Shown here: positions 1 to 7,623 of the stretch, one piece after another
Position numbering within the stretch: position 1 is the stretch's first letter
Layout: each line of letters starts with the position of its first letter
Source: Comamonadaceae bacterium
Lineage (GTDB): Bacteria; Pseudomonadota; Gammaproteobacteria; Burkholderiales; Burkholderiaceae_C
DNA length: 53,553 bases
Direction of reading: 5' to 3'
Assembly: GCA_947442105.1 (NCBI GenBank)
Contig: CANEVH010000026.1
Coordinates: 1-53,553 of the forward strand
Translations under genes and position numbers: made by a program
Notes under the pieces: generated by a model
What the model was told of the DNA's origin: nothing
The model's database searches: none
Seen by the model: only the letters and a program-made list of their open reading frames with translations

Positions 1-187
1 CGCGGGAAATGCGGGAAAACGAGGCTCAAACCGATGAAATCAGCCTCGAAAAGCGTCGGGAGTTCACGATATGAAAGGGTTGCGTGGAAATCAAATGTCC
101 CGAGCAAGGCGCCACACTTTTGCGTGGGGTATTTCAGCAGCCTGTTAGGCGAGTGGGTCAAAAAAAACGGACATGAAAATCGCCTTA

Positions 188-201
188 TGAAAGCGCTTTC
201 A
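188..201. promoter_or_regulatory. LacI-family operator, copy 1 (TGAAAGCGCTTTCA)
   Basis: A perfect 14-bp palindrome identical to the copies at 2937-2950, 3088-3101 and 13258-13271. It has the form expected for LacI/GalR-family operators (inverted repeat with central CG). The likely partner is the LacI-family protein encoded at 13329-14390. On the minus strand, a weak TAACAT hexamer at 206-211 has the same centre-to-centre offset from the operator (14 bp) as the -10 box of the ABC operon, suggesting a promoter reading left. Confidence 0.75.
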
Positions 202-244
202 AACCATGTTAGTGCTCTTTTTTTTGTTAATCAATATGCCATCG

Positions 245-258
245 CTAGGGGATTTCCC
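245..258. promoter_or_regulatory. Variant of second shared promoter motif (CTAGGGGATTTCCC)
   Basis: Resembles the CTAGGGTATTCC elements at 2961-2972 and 13305-13317 but with one extra base and one substitution; it is a near-palindrome of GGG and CCC arms. It lies about 43 bp from the weak minus-strand -10 candidate at 206-211, roughly one helical turn further than in the other two promoters. Its function is inferred only from recurrence beside a LacI-type operator. Confidence 0.35.
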
Positions 259-617
259 TAAAAACGGCTCAGTGCTTTCCCTAGGTGCGGCGTCTGTGCT
301 GCGCCCCAGCTGCGGTGGCACCGGGCACCAGTTACGGTTGACGTCAACTTCACCAGCACCAGCCACGTGGCGGCGCCCAATTCGCCCAGCGGATGGCGAT
401 TTCTTGCCCATCGGGGGATGCACCGCGCTTGCTGGCCTATTTCAGCGAGCCTGCCGGGCCAGTGGCCGCTAGGTGGCTACCTTCAGGTGCAATCTGCCGC
501 TGCGCAGTCCTAGAGCATGGCGTCCGCCAGCAATAAACAAGTGCCGCAGCTTGGTGCGGTAGCACTGAGCGTGGACCAATCTTCCCAACGGACTGGTGCC
601 TCTCACCTACATGACAC

Positions 618-2882
618 TTAGCGCGTTTGGCCTAAGGTGCCGGGCGCTACTTGCAGGGTTTTGCCGTCGCTAAAGCGGACTTCCAGCGACGCCTTTCCTG
701 CGTTGTAGGCCAGGTAGGTTTTTTGTCCGTCGGCGCGGCGAAACACGCTGTAGAGCGTGGTGTTGGCGGTGGTCTCAAAGTCGGGCTGGCCCATGGTTTG
801 CAGGCTGAGCAACCAGTGCAGCGTGTGGCTGCGGGTGTCGCCCAGTTCAAACGAGCCCCAGCGGTTCCAGCTGGCCAGGCCGGCCTGGGAGTCGGCTAAG
901 CCCAGGTACTTGGCAAACAGGTCTTGCCAGATGTCTATGGGTTTGGCGATCTTGCCGCGTGCGGCAAATATTTCGGTATCGGGCTTGAGGGTGGCTACGC
1001 TGCGTTTGACAAAGGCCGGGTCGCGCCCGAGGTAGGTGGATGCGGTGGTGATGGGCAGCAGGTTGATGCCCTTGATCTGGCGCGGCTCGTCAATCCACCA
1101 GGTGTTGTGGGCGTATTTGCCGCCAAACACCATGCTGGTCTCCACATTTTTGTACTCCGGGGGGAAAACCAGGTGGTGGATGTCGAACCAGTAGTGGTTG
1201 ATGGCTTCAATCTCGGTGGTGTACAGATAAACACCCAGGTCGCGCAAAGCGGTGTCGCCGTTGACCTGTGCCCACAAAATCAGGCCCGCCCAGGCGTTGA
1301 TGGCTTCCGAGGACGACTCCTGGTTGTTGCCAAACGGACCCAGGCCAATGCCCGATGCCCAGGAGTGGCCCTCGTAGTGGTCAAAGTTGCGGATGAAAGG
1401 AAAGTCCGCACCGCCGCGCTGGGGTGTGGCAATGTCGGCCACCAGCAAATCCACCATGCCGCCCCACTGTGCCTTGGACGCCCAGGCCGGGTCGCGCAGC
1501 GCAATGTCTGCCATAGCGCGTATCCAGTAGCCGTAGTGGAAATGGTGGTCGTTCATCTGCTCGACGCTGAAGTACTCCTCAGGGTAGCCCGCCACGGTGC
1601 CCAAGGCTTTGTCGTAATGGAAATAGGTTTTGGCGTTGTCGCCCGCAAACCACTGCTCAACGCGCGCTTTGAGCAGCTTGAGCAACTGGTCTCTGCTCTC
1701 CAGGTCGCCCTGCTGTTCCACCACGTCCATTAGCTTGGTGATGCGCTGCAGCCCTTTGCCCTGCCAGTAGGGGCCGGTGCCGATTTCAAGCATCATGCGC
1801 CGGGCGCTGCGCTGGTCATTCTTGATCAACTCGCGCAGCTCAGTGCTGCGCGGGTTGTCTGCCACGCCCGGCCAAAAGGGTACAAAGCCGGTGTAGGTTT
1901 GCGAGGTCTGAAACTGGCTGCTTGCAAGCAAGCGAATCTTGCCGCGCAAGGTATCAAAGCCAGGTCCGAGCTGCGGCTCGACCGCCGCGTTTTTGAACCA
2001 CTGGTGCGGGTACAGCCCCAGCAAGGGGCCAGAGTCCGCACCCTCCATCGCGCGGGTACCTGCGGTAAAGGTGTTCGTGACCTTGCTGCTGGCCTCGTCA
2101 AACTTCCAGTCCACCCGCGTGTCTTGCAAAAAGGCGTAGGCGTGCTGGGTGAACAGGGCCAGGGTTTGCGCGCTGGCGTCGGGCAGGGCGGCGGCGGAGA
2201 TATAGGTCTTGCCTTCCGGCAGGCGCGCTATCCACTCGGTGTTGCTGACGGCCTCCCAGCGCACGCCCGTGGGGCCAAACAGGGCATAGGGCTTGCCTTT
2301 GACGTTCATGGCGAGTACGCGGGGGTCTGCGCTGTCGGTGCGGGCCGATGGCACTGGCAATTGCAAGCGAACGTCGCCCCGCGACAATTGAAAGTAGGCG
2401 TACGGGCTGCCGTGGGCCACCGTAGCAGTCATCTGGTCGGGTCCCTGGCCCCAGGCGATGTCGATGTGCCAGTCGCCGACCTTTGCCAGCTTGGGCTGGC
2501 CCGCAGTGAAGGCGGTGGGCGAAATCAGCAGCGGGTCGGTATGGGGATAGTGGATTTCGACGTCACGCCGCTCGGTGGGCACCACCACTTTGCTGGGCAA
2601 GGCAAGCTCCAGGCCGGTGCTGGTGGCTTGTACGGTGAGCGGATGGGCAAACAATACCTCGGGCTTGGCGCTAAATACCAGGGCCGAATACCACTGGTTG
2701 GTGGGCGCGGCCTGTTTCAGCATGGCGGCGGTGCGAAATGGCGCAGCGGGCACGGCTTGATCGCCCCCCTTGGGCGCGAGGACGTAGGCGCCGGCACCGA
2801 GCTTGACCGGTTGCGCTGACAGGTTGGCGATGGCACCCAAAGCGCACAGCGCGCCCAGGCAATAGTTGCGGATCAGTGACAT
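618..2882 (-). CDS. Secreted GH81 endo-beta-1,3-glucanase
   Basis: Glycoside hydrolase family 81, which cuts beta-1,3-glucan (laminarin, curdlan, fungal wall glucan) internally with inversion of configuration. The 754-residue protein begins with a signal peptide (hydrophobic stretch about residues 8-23, AQ cleavage region), so it should be exported. Family hallmarks are seen: NDHHFHYG at 444-451 with the probable catalytic acid D445, GHSWASG at 505-511, and NNQESSSEA at 519-527 carrying the paired glutamates E522 and E526. I see no added carbohydrate-binding module; the length fits a bare catalytic unit. It is transcribed away from the porin gene, and the shared upstream region carries two LacI-type operators. 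It probably makes the first cut in the pathway. Family assignment is secure; the exact substrate is inferred. Confidence 0.92.
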   Translation of the reverse strand: MSLIRNYCLGALCALGAIANLSAQPVKLGAGAYVLAPKGGDQAVPAAPFRTAAMLKQAAPTNQWYSALVFSAKPEVLFAHPLTVQATSTGLELALPSKVVVPTERRDVEIHYPHTDPLLISPTAFTAGQPKLAKVGDWHIDIAWGQGPDQMTATVAHGSPYAYFQLSRGDVRLQLPVPSARTDSADPRVLAMNVKGKPYALFGPTGVRWEAVSNTEWIARLPEGKTYISAAALPDASAQTLALFTQHAYAFLQDTRVDWKFDEASSKVTNTFTAGTRAMEGADSGPLLGLYPHQWFKNAAVEPQLGPGFDTLRGKIRLLASSQFQTSQTYTGFVPFWPGVADNPRSTELRELIKNDQRSARRMMLEIGTGPYWQGKGLQRITKLMDVVEQQGDLESRDQLLKLLKARVEQWFAGDNAKTYFHYDKALGTVAGYPEEYFSVEQMNDHHFHYGYWIRAMADIALRDPAWASKAQWGGMVDLLVADIATPQRGGADFPFIRNFDHYEGHSWASGIGLGPFGNNQESSSEAINAWAGLILWAQVNGDTALRDLGVYLYTTEIEAINHYWFDIHHLVFPPEYKNVETSMVFGGKYAHNTWWIDEPRQIKGINLLPITTASTYLGRDPAFVKRSVATLKPDTEIFAARGKIAKPIDIWQDLFAKYLGLADSQAGLASWNRWGSFELGDTRSHTLHWLLSLQTMGQPDFETTANTTLYSVFRRADGQKTYLAYNAGKASLEVRFSDGKTLQVAPGTLGQTR

Positions 2883-2936
2883 GGGCGGTACCTCAAGGCT
2901 TCCCTGGGGGAATAAATACGCGAATCCGGCCCATTA

Positions 2937-2950
2937 TGAAAGCGCTTTCA
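2937..2950. promoter_or_regulatory. LacI-family operator, copy 2 (TGAAAGCGCTTTCA)
   Basis: Perfect 14-bp palindrome in the divergent region between the GH81 and porin genes, 55 bp before the GH81 start codon and overlapping that gene's predicted -10 region. Identical to the other three copies in the window. Confidence 0.85.
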
Positions 2951-2960
2951 TGTATCGCTA

Positions 2961-2972
2961 CTAGGGTATTCC
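2961..2972. promoter_or_regulatory. Second shared promoter motif (CTAGGGTATTCC)
   Basis: This 12-mer is repeated exactly at 13305-13316 in front of the ABC importer operon. In both places it sits 31-32 bp (centre to centre) upstream of a -10-like hexamer, at a promoter that lacks a good -35 box. The most economical reading is an activator site; the protein that would bind it is unknown. Confidence 0.5.
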
Positions 2973-3032
2973 ACTACCGTTGCCATTTTTTACGGCGCGG
3001 CGGGGAAAAGGCGCATTTATTTAGGCGTATTC

Positions 3033-3045
3033 GAGGGTAAACCCC
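3033..3045. promoter_or_regulatory. Possible degenerate copy of the second motif before the porin gene
   Basis: GAGGGTAAACCCC keeps the GGG/CCC arms and the spacing of the motif at 2961-2972 and 13305-13317. It lies upstream of a weak -10 candidate (GATGAT, 3071-3076) and of the LacI-type operator at 3088-3101, the same order of elements as at the other promoters. The match is partial, so it may be chance. Confidence 0.25.
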
Positions 3046-3087
3046 GGAGCGAAAACGGTGAAAAAAGTTGGATGATTGAGGGTCTTC

Positions 3088-3101
3088 TGAAAGCGCTTTC
3101 A
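3088..3101. promoter_or_regulatory. LacI-family operator, copy 3 (TGAAAGCGCTTTCA)
   Basis: Perfect 14-bp palindrome 25 bp upstream of the porin start codon at 3127, so it would lie at or just after the transcription start of the porin-GH17-GH30 operon. Identical to the other three copies. Confidence 0.85.
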
Positions 3102-3126
3102 TACTTCAAGAAACCAGTGAATCACC

Positions 3127-4458
3127 ATGAGCTTCTTCTTACCTTTCTTTCAGGCCAAAAAACCCCTGCTTCGGACGGGCCTGGCCTTGGCCGCGCTGGT
3201 TTGTTCGTCCCCTGGCTATGCGGTTGACTTTGGGCCGGACGGCATGTTCAGCCTGACCGGCTTTGCCAAAGTGGAATCCAGCCAGGGCAGTAACCGCTGC
3301 GACAACTGTGCCCGCTTTCCCAACGAAGACCGGCAACGCATCTGGGCCGACGAGGTGGTTCCTGGGCGCGAGTACAAAACCAGCGGATCTACGGTCACGC
3401 TATTCCAGCCCTGGCTGAGCGCCAAATACGGCCTGGGCAATGGCTACACCCTGACCGGGCTGCTGAGCCAGCGCTGGCGCGATGGCATGCTGGACATGTC
3501 CTTCGACCCCAATATCTGGTACGAAAAAAATGTCGCCCTAAGCCATGAAGACTACGGCCGCGTTGCCGTCGGAAGCATGACCAGCCGCGGCTGGGCGGTG
3601 GCAGATTACCCCTACGGAACCAATCTTGGTTTGTCGCAGGAATGGGGCTCCAGTGGCGCGGGCTACGGCATGCTGGGCAATGCGATTCGCGTGACCACAC
3701 GGCAGTTGGACGCCTTCAATGGCGACTTGGTTTTGGAAGCCACCTACGACCAGGGCAACACCAACTTCAAGATCAACAAGCCCTGGTTTGTTGAGCTGTA
3801 CGCCCAGTACCACCAAGGCGACTTTGTAATGGATGCGGTGTACCAGGAAAGCCGCAACGGCAAGCCCATGTCTTGGGGCCATGGCCCGTTTTCTGGCCTC
3901 ACCGATTCGGCCGACTATGACGCCAAGCTAGGCGGCTCTGGCCAGAGCATTGCCATGGCCATGGCGCGCTACCAAGTTACCTCGCAAATTGAGCTGTCCG
4001 GCGGCATCCGCGGCAACCGATGGAGCGGCGCAAACGCGATCCAGCTGACCACCGGCGCGTCGGGGCTTTGGAACAATATGTTCAACGTGAACTGGGACGC
4101 CACCGTCAACGGCGTGCCCAACCCGGGCTACGCAGCCACCTCAACCGACATCTTGGCGGGCTTTCGCTACCGCACCGGCCCATGGACAGCGTCTACCGGA
4201 TTGGTGTACCTCGGCAAGGCCAGCACCTCCAACCCCTTGGAGCGCGGCCAGAGCAATGACGCCACCGTGGGAACCATCGGCCTGAGCTACGACTACGGCC
4301 AGGGATTTCAGCTCTACGGCTTTGCTGGCATGGTGCATTTTGGCCAACTGGGCTTGGCTCCTATGTCAATGCCCGGACACAACGCCGTTTGGAAAGTCGA
4401 TTCCCGCGTGGCGCAAGACGGAAACTGGTTTGGCATTGGCGCTGTCTACACATTTTGA
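3127..4458 (+). CDS. Outer-membrane porin-like protein of the glucan locus
   Basis: 443 residues with a signal peptide (hydrophobic core about 15-30, cleavage probably after GYA near residue 32). The mature part alternates short polar and aromatic stretches as beta-barrel proteins do, and it ends in Phe after an aromatic-rich last strand (VYTF), the usual C-terminal signal for outer-membrane assembly. I recognise it as porin-like but cannot assign a named family. It is first in a plus-strand operon with the GH17 and GH30 genes and has a LacI-type operator just upstream, so its likely role is uptake of beta-glucan oligosaccharides. A CDNC pair at residues 58-61, near the mature N-terminus, is unusual for a porin and could form a disulphide or bind metal. 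Confidence 0.75.
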   Translation: MSFFLPFFQAKKPLLRTGLALAALVCSSPGYAVDFGPDGMFSLTGFAKVESSQGSNRCDNCARFPNEDRQRIWADEVVPGREYKTSGSTVTLFQPWLSAKYGLGNGYTLTGLLSQRWRDGMLDMSFDPNIWYEKNVALSHEDYGRVAVGSMTSRGWAVADYPYGTNLGLSQEWGSSGAGYGMLGNAIRVTTRQLDAFNGDLVLEATYDQGNTNFKINKPWFVELYAQYHQGDFVMDAVYQESRNGKPMSWGHGPFSGLTDSADYDAKLGGSGQSIAMAMARYQVTSQIELSGGIRGNRWSGANAIQLTTGASGLWNNMFNVNWDATVNGVPNPGYAATSTDILAGFRYRTGPWTASTGLVYLGKASTSNPLERGQSNDATVGTIGLSYDYGQGFQLYGFAGMVHFGQLGLAPMSMPGHNAVWKVDSRVAQDGNWFGIGAVYTF

Positions 4459-4505
4459 AGCCACAAAGCATTGAATTTCAGCCTCCCTATCTTGAGAAAA
4501 ACACC

Positions 4506-6236
4506 ATGTTGAAGAACGTAAAACTATGGATGAGCGGTCTGCTGCTCGCATGTAGCGCAGTGGCCTTGGTGGCCTGCGGCGGAGGCGGCGTCGTACCCGG
4601 CAAGGGCGTGGCCCTGCGACCACTGGGTGCCGATTTCACCAGCCGCAAGGCAGTGAACTACTCGCCGTTTCGCACCAGCAACCGGGATACCGAAGTGGTG
4701 ACCGACGCCAAGGTGTTGGAAGACCTCACACTGCTGTCACAAGGTGGTTTTAAGTTGATTCGACTTTTTGACAGCTCTGACAATGTGTCAAAGCGCGTGC
4801 TGACATTGCTCAAAGCCAATCCCAGTCTCGACATCAAGGTCATGTTGGGCGCCTACATGCTGAGCGAAAGCAGCCCCTACATCACTGAGGAACAGCGCGC
4901 TTTCAACCGCAGTTTCAATCAAGCAGAAGTTGCGCGCGCGGCCAAGCTGGCGCAAGAGTATTCGACCCTAGTTGCTGCTGTGAGCGTTGGCAACGAAACC
5001 ATGGTGAGCTGGTCCTTCGTGCCCAATACACCGGCCATCATCGCCAGCTACATCACCAGCCTGCGCAGCCAAATTACACAGCCTATCACCACCGACGACA
5101 ACTGGGCCTTTTTTGCTTCTGCCAGCGGCGAGCCCAATGACCCGAAGCCCGTGCTCAACGCGGTGGACTTTGTTGCGGTGCATACCTATCCACTGGCTGA
5201 CACGCTGTACAACATATGGGACTGGAAGCTCAGCTCTGCGGTGGCGATGATGGATGCGGCTATCGCCAAAGCCAAGGCAGACGTAACCGCTGTGCGCAGC
5301 AATCTGGATGCCCGTGGATTTACTGCCTTGCCCATCGTGGTGGGTGAAACCGGTTGGAAAGCCACCATCACCAACGGTGAAACCTACCGCGCCCACCCGG
5401 CCAATCAGCGTATGTACGTGGAGCGCTTGGCCGCCTGGGCATCCAGTTCCGGTGCGCCCAAAGCCATCTTTTATTTCGAAGCCTTTGATGAGCCCTGGAA
5501 GGGCGGCGACGATGGGTGGGGCTTGTTCAATGTGACTCGCCAGCCGCGCTGCGTCATCAAAGACTTGTACCCAAGCCTCACGCCCGAAACCAGCAGTTGC
5601 ACCGACGCACAGGCGCTCTACTACATTGCACCCGTGACCCGTGGCCCAGTCACAGCCAACCGCTATACCCCCTATGCGGACACGGTGACCCCGAGTGAAG
5701 CCCGACCGGCGGAAGCCCCCCGCTTTGACGCTTGGCAAAACGGCACTACGGCAGACTATCCCCAAACTGCGGGCGCTGCTGCCCCGAGCGACCCGGGCAA
5801 CGGAATTACGATCACGCCCAAGCCTTTGGACTGGGGCTGGGGATTGGCGCTGAATCTGCCCAACAGCACCGAAGACCTGTCTAATTTCAATGTGTCCTCT
5901 GGGCGACTGAACTTCAGCATCAGCACCACCTATGCGGGCAAGCTGGAAGTGGGCTTTTTCACCGGCACCACGACGGACAGCACGGGATATGACGTCTATT
6001 TGCCCATCGCATCTGGCGAGTACGGCTACGTGAACGATGGCAATTGGCACCAGGTGTCCATTCCCATCAGTGCAATCACACCCAAGGGCGCGCCGGCCTA
6101 CGGCATGCCTGCTTCGGTGAAGTTGGACATGACCAAAGTGCAAAGCCTGTTCACGATTGCTGACCGCTATGCGGTGACTGGCAACCTGAAATCCACGACG
6201 CCCATCAAAATCGACGCGATCTATTGGTCCAAGTAA
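4506..6236 (+). CDS. GH17-like beta-1,3-glucan-active lipoprotein
   Basis: Starting at ATG 4506 gives 576 residues with a lipoprotein signal: lipobox LVAC with lipidated Cys24, followed by a glycine run. An upstream in-frame start would run through the end of the porin gene and lose the signal. Residues about 35-350 form a GH17-type TIM barrel: VGNET at 161-165 with the likely acid/base E164, and VVGETGW at 278-284 with the likely nucleophile E281; FYFEAFDEPW at 322-331 is also typical. GH17 enzymes hydrolyse or transglycosylate beta-1,3-glucans with retention. Residues about 440-576 form a separate beta-rich domain that looks like a carbohydrate-binding module. Placed 47 bp after the porin gene, it probably works at the cell envelope on glucan chains released by GH81. 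It could be a transglycosylase rather than a hydrolase. Confidence 0.85.
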   Translation: MLKNVKLWMSGLLLACSAVALVACGGGGVVPGKGVALRPLGADFTSRKAVNYSPFRTSNRDTEVVTDAKVLEDLTLLSQGGFKLIRLFDSSDNVSKRVLTLLKANPSLDIKVMLGAYMLSESSPYITEEQRAFNRSFNQAEVARAAKLAQEYSTLVAAVSVGNETMVSWSFVPNTPAIIASYITSLRSQITQPITTDDNWAFFASASGEPNDPKPVLNAVDFVAVHTYPLADTLYNIWDWKLSSAVAMMDAAIAKAKADVTAVRSNLDARGFTALPIVVGETGWKATITNGETYRAHPANQRMYVERLAAWASSSGAPKAIFYFEAFDEPWKGGDDGWGLFNVTRQPRCVIKDLYPSLTPETSSCTDAQALYYIAPVTRGPVTANRYTPYADTVTPSEARPAEAPRFDAWQNGTTADYPQTAGAAAPSDPGNGITITPKPLDWGWGLALNLPNSTEDLSNFNVSSGRLNFSISTTYAGKLEVGFFTGTTTDSTGYDVYLPIASGEYGYVNDGNWHQVSIPISAITPKGAPAYGMPASVKLDMTKVQSLFTIADRYAVTGNLKSTTPIKIDAIYWSK

Positions 6237-6255
6237 GCAAGCCACCGCGCCGGAG

Positions 6256-7590
6256 ATGCACCAGTACCTGACGGCGCAGCGGCCAGCTCCCTTGCTTTGC
6301 AGCGCGCTGGCCGCTGCGCAGACAGGGCGAGTGCCTGTGGCCTCGCTCTACATCAACCCAGCCAAAGCGTTCCAAACCCTAGAAGGCTTTGGCGCCGCCT
6401 TCACCGAAGCCGTTGCCGTCACCTGGCAAAAGCTGAGCCCGGAGCGCCAGACTGAGCTGCTGCGCGCCTACTTTGACCCCAACCCTGCGCACGGCCACGG
6501 CTACACCTTGTGCCGGGTGCATATGAACAGTTGCGACTTTGCGCTGGGCAATTATGCGCACGCTGATGTGGCCGGGGACCTGGACCTGAATCACTTCAAT
6601 ATCGAGCGCGACCGCCAGGCCTTGTTGCCCATGATCAAGGCGGCCCAGCAAGTCGCGGGCAGACCGCTGCAACTGCTGGCCTCGCCTTGGAGCCCGCCGG
6701 CCTGGATGAAAAGCAACGGCCAGATGAACCGGGGCGGTCACTTGCTGCCCGCTTACCGCGACGCCTGGGCGCGCTGCTACGTCAAGTTCATCCAGGCCTA
6801 CGCCGCCGAGGGCGTGCCCATTTGGGGCGTGTCGGTGCAAAACGAGCCCGAGGCGGTGCAAAGCTGGGACAGCTGCATTTACACCGCCGAAGAGGAGCGC
6901 GACTTTGTGCGCGACCACCTGGGGCCGGTGCTGCAGGCGGCGGGCCTGGGCCACATCAAGATCATCGTCTGGGACCACAACCGCGACCGGCTGGTGGAGC
7001 GCGCTGATGTGGTCTACAGCGACCCCGAGGCCGCCAAATACGTGTGGGGCGCAGGCTTTCACTGGTATTGCGGCGACCACTTTGACCATGTGCAAATGGT
7101 GCACGACGCCTGGCCCGACAAACAACTCTTGTTTACCGAAGGCTGCCAAGAAGGCGGCCCGCACACCGGCGAGTGGGCGCTGGGCGAGCGCTACGCCCGC
7201 TCCATCATCCAAGACCTGAACCACTGGACCGTGGGCTGGATCGACTGGAACCTGCTGCTCGACCACACCGGTGGCCCCAACCACGTGGGCAATCTGTGCA
7301 GCGCCCCGGTGCTGGTCGATGTGGCGGCAGACGCGCTGCTGTACCAAAACTCGTATGCCTACCTGGGCCATTTTTCGCGCTTCATCAAGCCCGGCGCCCG
7401 GCGCATTTTGTGCGCCGCCACGCTGGAGGCGCTGGAATGCTGCGCGTTTAGCAACCCCGACGGTTCTATCGCGGTGGTGGCGCTCAACCGCAGCGAGGCT
7501 CCCATCGACTTCAGCCTGCGCCTGAACGACGCGTACTACGCCGCTAGCCTGCCGGCGCGGGCGATTGCGACCTACGTCCAAGCCGCGTAG
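6256..7590 (+). CDS. GH30 family beta-glucosidase/glucanase, no signal peptide
   Basis: 444 residues with GH30 features: FQTLEGFGAAFTEA at 39-52, the acid/base motif QNEPEA at 195-200 (E197) and the nucleophile motif LLFTEG at 291-296 (E295), then a short beta-sandwich tail. GH30 members act on beta-1,6-glucan, beta-1,3-glucosides, glucosylceramide or xylan; which applies here cannot be read from sequence, but the neighbours favour branched beta-glucan. No convincing export signal is present, so the enzyme is probably cytoplasmic and acts on imported oligosaccharides. It follows the GH17 gene by 19 bp and is probably co-transcribed. The start is uncertain: the GGAG before ATG 6256 touches the start codon, leaving no usual spacing. 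Confidence 0.85.
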   Translation: MHQYLTAQRPAPLLCSALAAAQTGRVPVASLYINPAKAFQTLEGFGAAFTEAVAVTWQKLSPERQTELLRAYFDPNPAHGHGYTLCRVHMNSCDFALGNYAHADVAGDLDLNHFNIERDRQALLPMIKAAQQVAGRPLQLLASPWSPPAWMKSNGQMNRGGHLLPAYRDAWARCYVKFIQAYAAEGVPIWGVSVQNEPEAVQSWDSCIYTAEEERDFVRDHLGPVLQAAGLGHIKIIVWDHNRDRLVERADVVYSDPEAAKYVWGAGFHWYCGDHFDHVQMVHDAWPDKQLLFTEGCQEGGPHTGEWALGERYARSIIQDLNHWTVGWIDWNLLLDHTGGPNHVGNLCSAPVLVDVAADALLYQNSYAYLGHFSRFIKPGARRILCAATLEALECCAFSNPDGSIAVVALNRSEAPIDFSLRLNDAYYAASLPARAIATYVQAA

Positions 7591-7603
7591 CGCCCGTGTC
7601 CCT

Positions 7604-7618
7604 CTGCGCGTTGCGCAG
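7604..7618. terminator. Small hairpin between convergent GH30 and ABC ATPase genes
   Basis: CTGCGC (7604-7609) and GCGCAG (7613-7618) pair around a 3-base loop in the 33-bp gap between two converging genes. There is no T-run on either strand, so this is only a weak candidate for a bidirectional terminator. Confidence 0.3.
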
Positions 7619-7623
7619 GCTAT

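Larger units (their letters stand above)
1..617. other. Left-edge region without a recognisable gene; contains one LacI-type operator
   Basis: No open frame here resembles a known family on either strand, and the longest candidates (under 90 codons) have unconvincing composition. The only clear signals are a perfect copy of the 14-bp palindrome found at the glucan operons (188-201) and a related of the second shared motif (245-258). With no gene to the right on the plus strand before the end of the GH81 gene at 618, these signals probably serve a gene that reads leftwards out of the window. Bases 260-600 could be decayed coding DNA, but I recognise nothing in them. Confidence 0.5.
2926..2972 (-). 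promoter_or_regulatory. Predicted promoter of the GH81 gene
   Basis: Reading the minus strand, a -10-like CATAAT lies at 2933-2938 (5 of 6 matches to TATAAT) with no recognisable -35 hexamer 17 bp upstream. Instead the motif CTAGGGTATTCC (2961-2972) is centred about 31 bp upstream of the -10, the place where a class II activator would touch RNA polymerase. The LacI-type operator at 2937-2950 sits in the spacer and overlaps the -10, which would block polymerase. Only base patterns support this; no start site has been mapped. Confidence 0.45.

Noticed and set aside
1..180. Possible end of an insertion sequence at the left edge
   Set aside because: The base pattern vaguely suggests an IS end, but I see no terminal repeat, no transposase motif and no target duplication.
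260..600. Possible decayed gene
   Set aside because: Several frames have stops and no family signature; the suspicion cannot be supported without a search.
924..1733. Large plus-strand open frame opposite the GH81 gene
   Set aside because: It is a GC-rich antisense frame of a convincing GH81 gene and has no family features.
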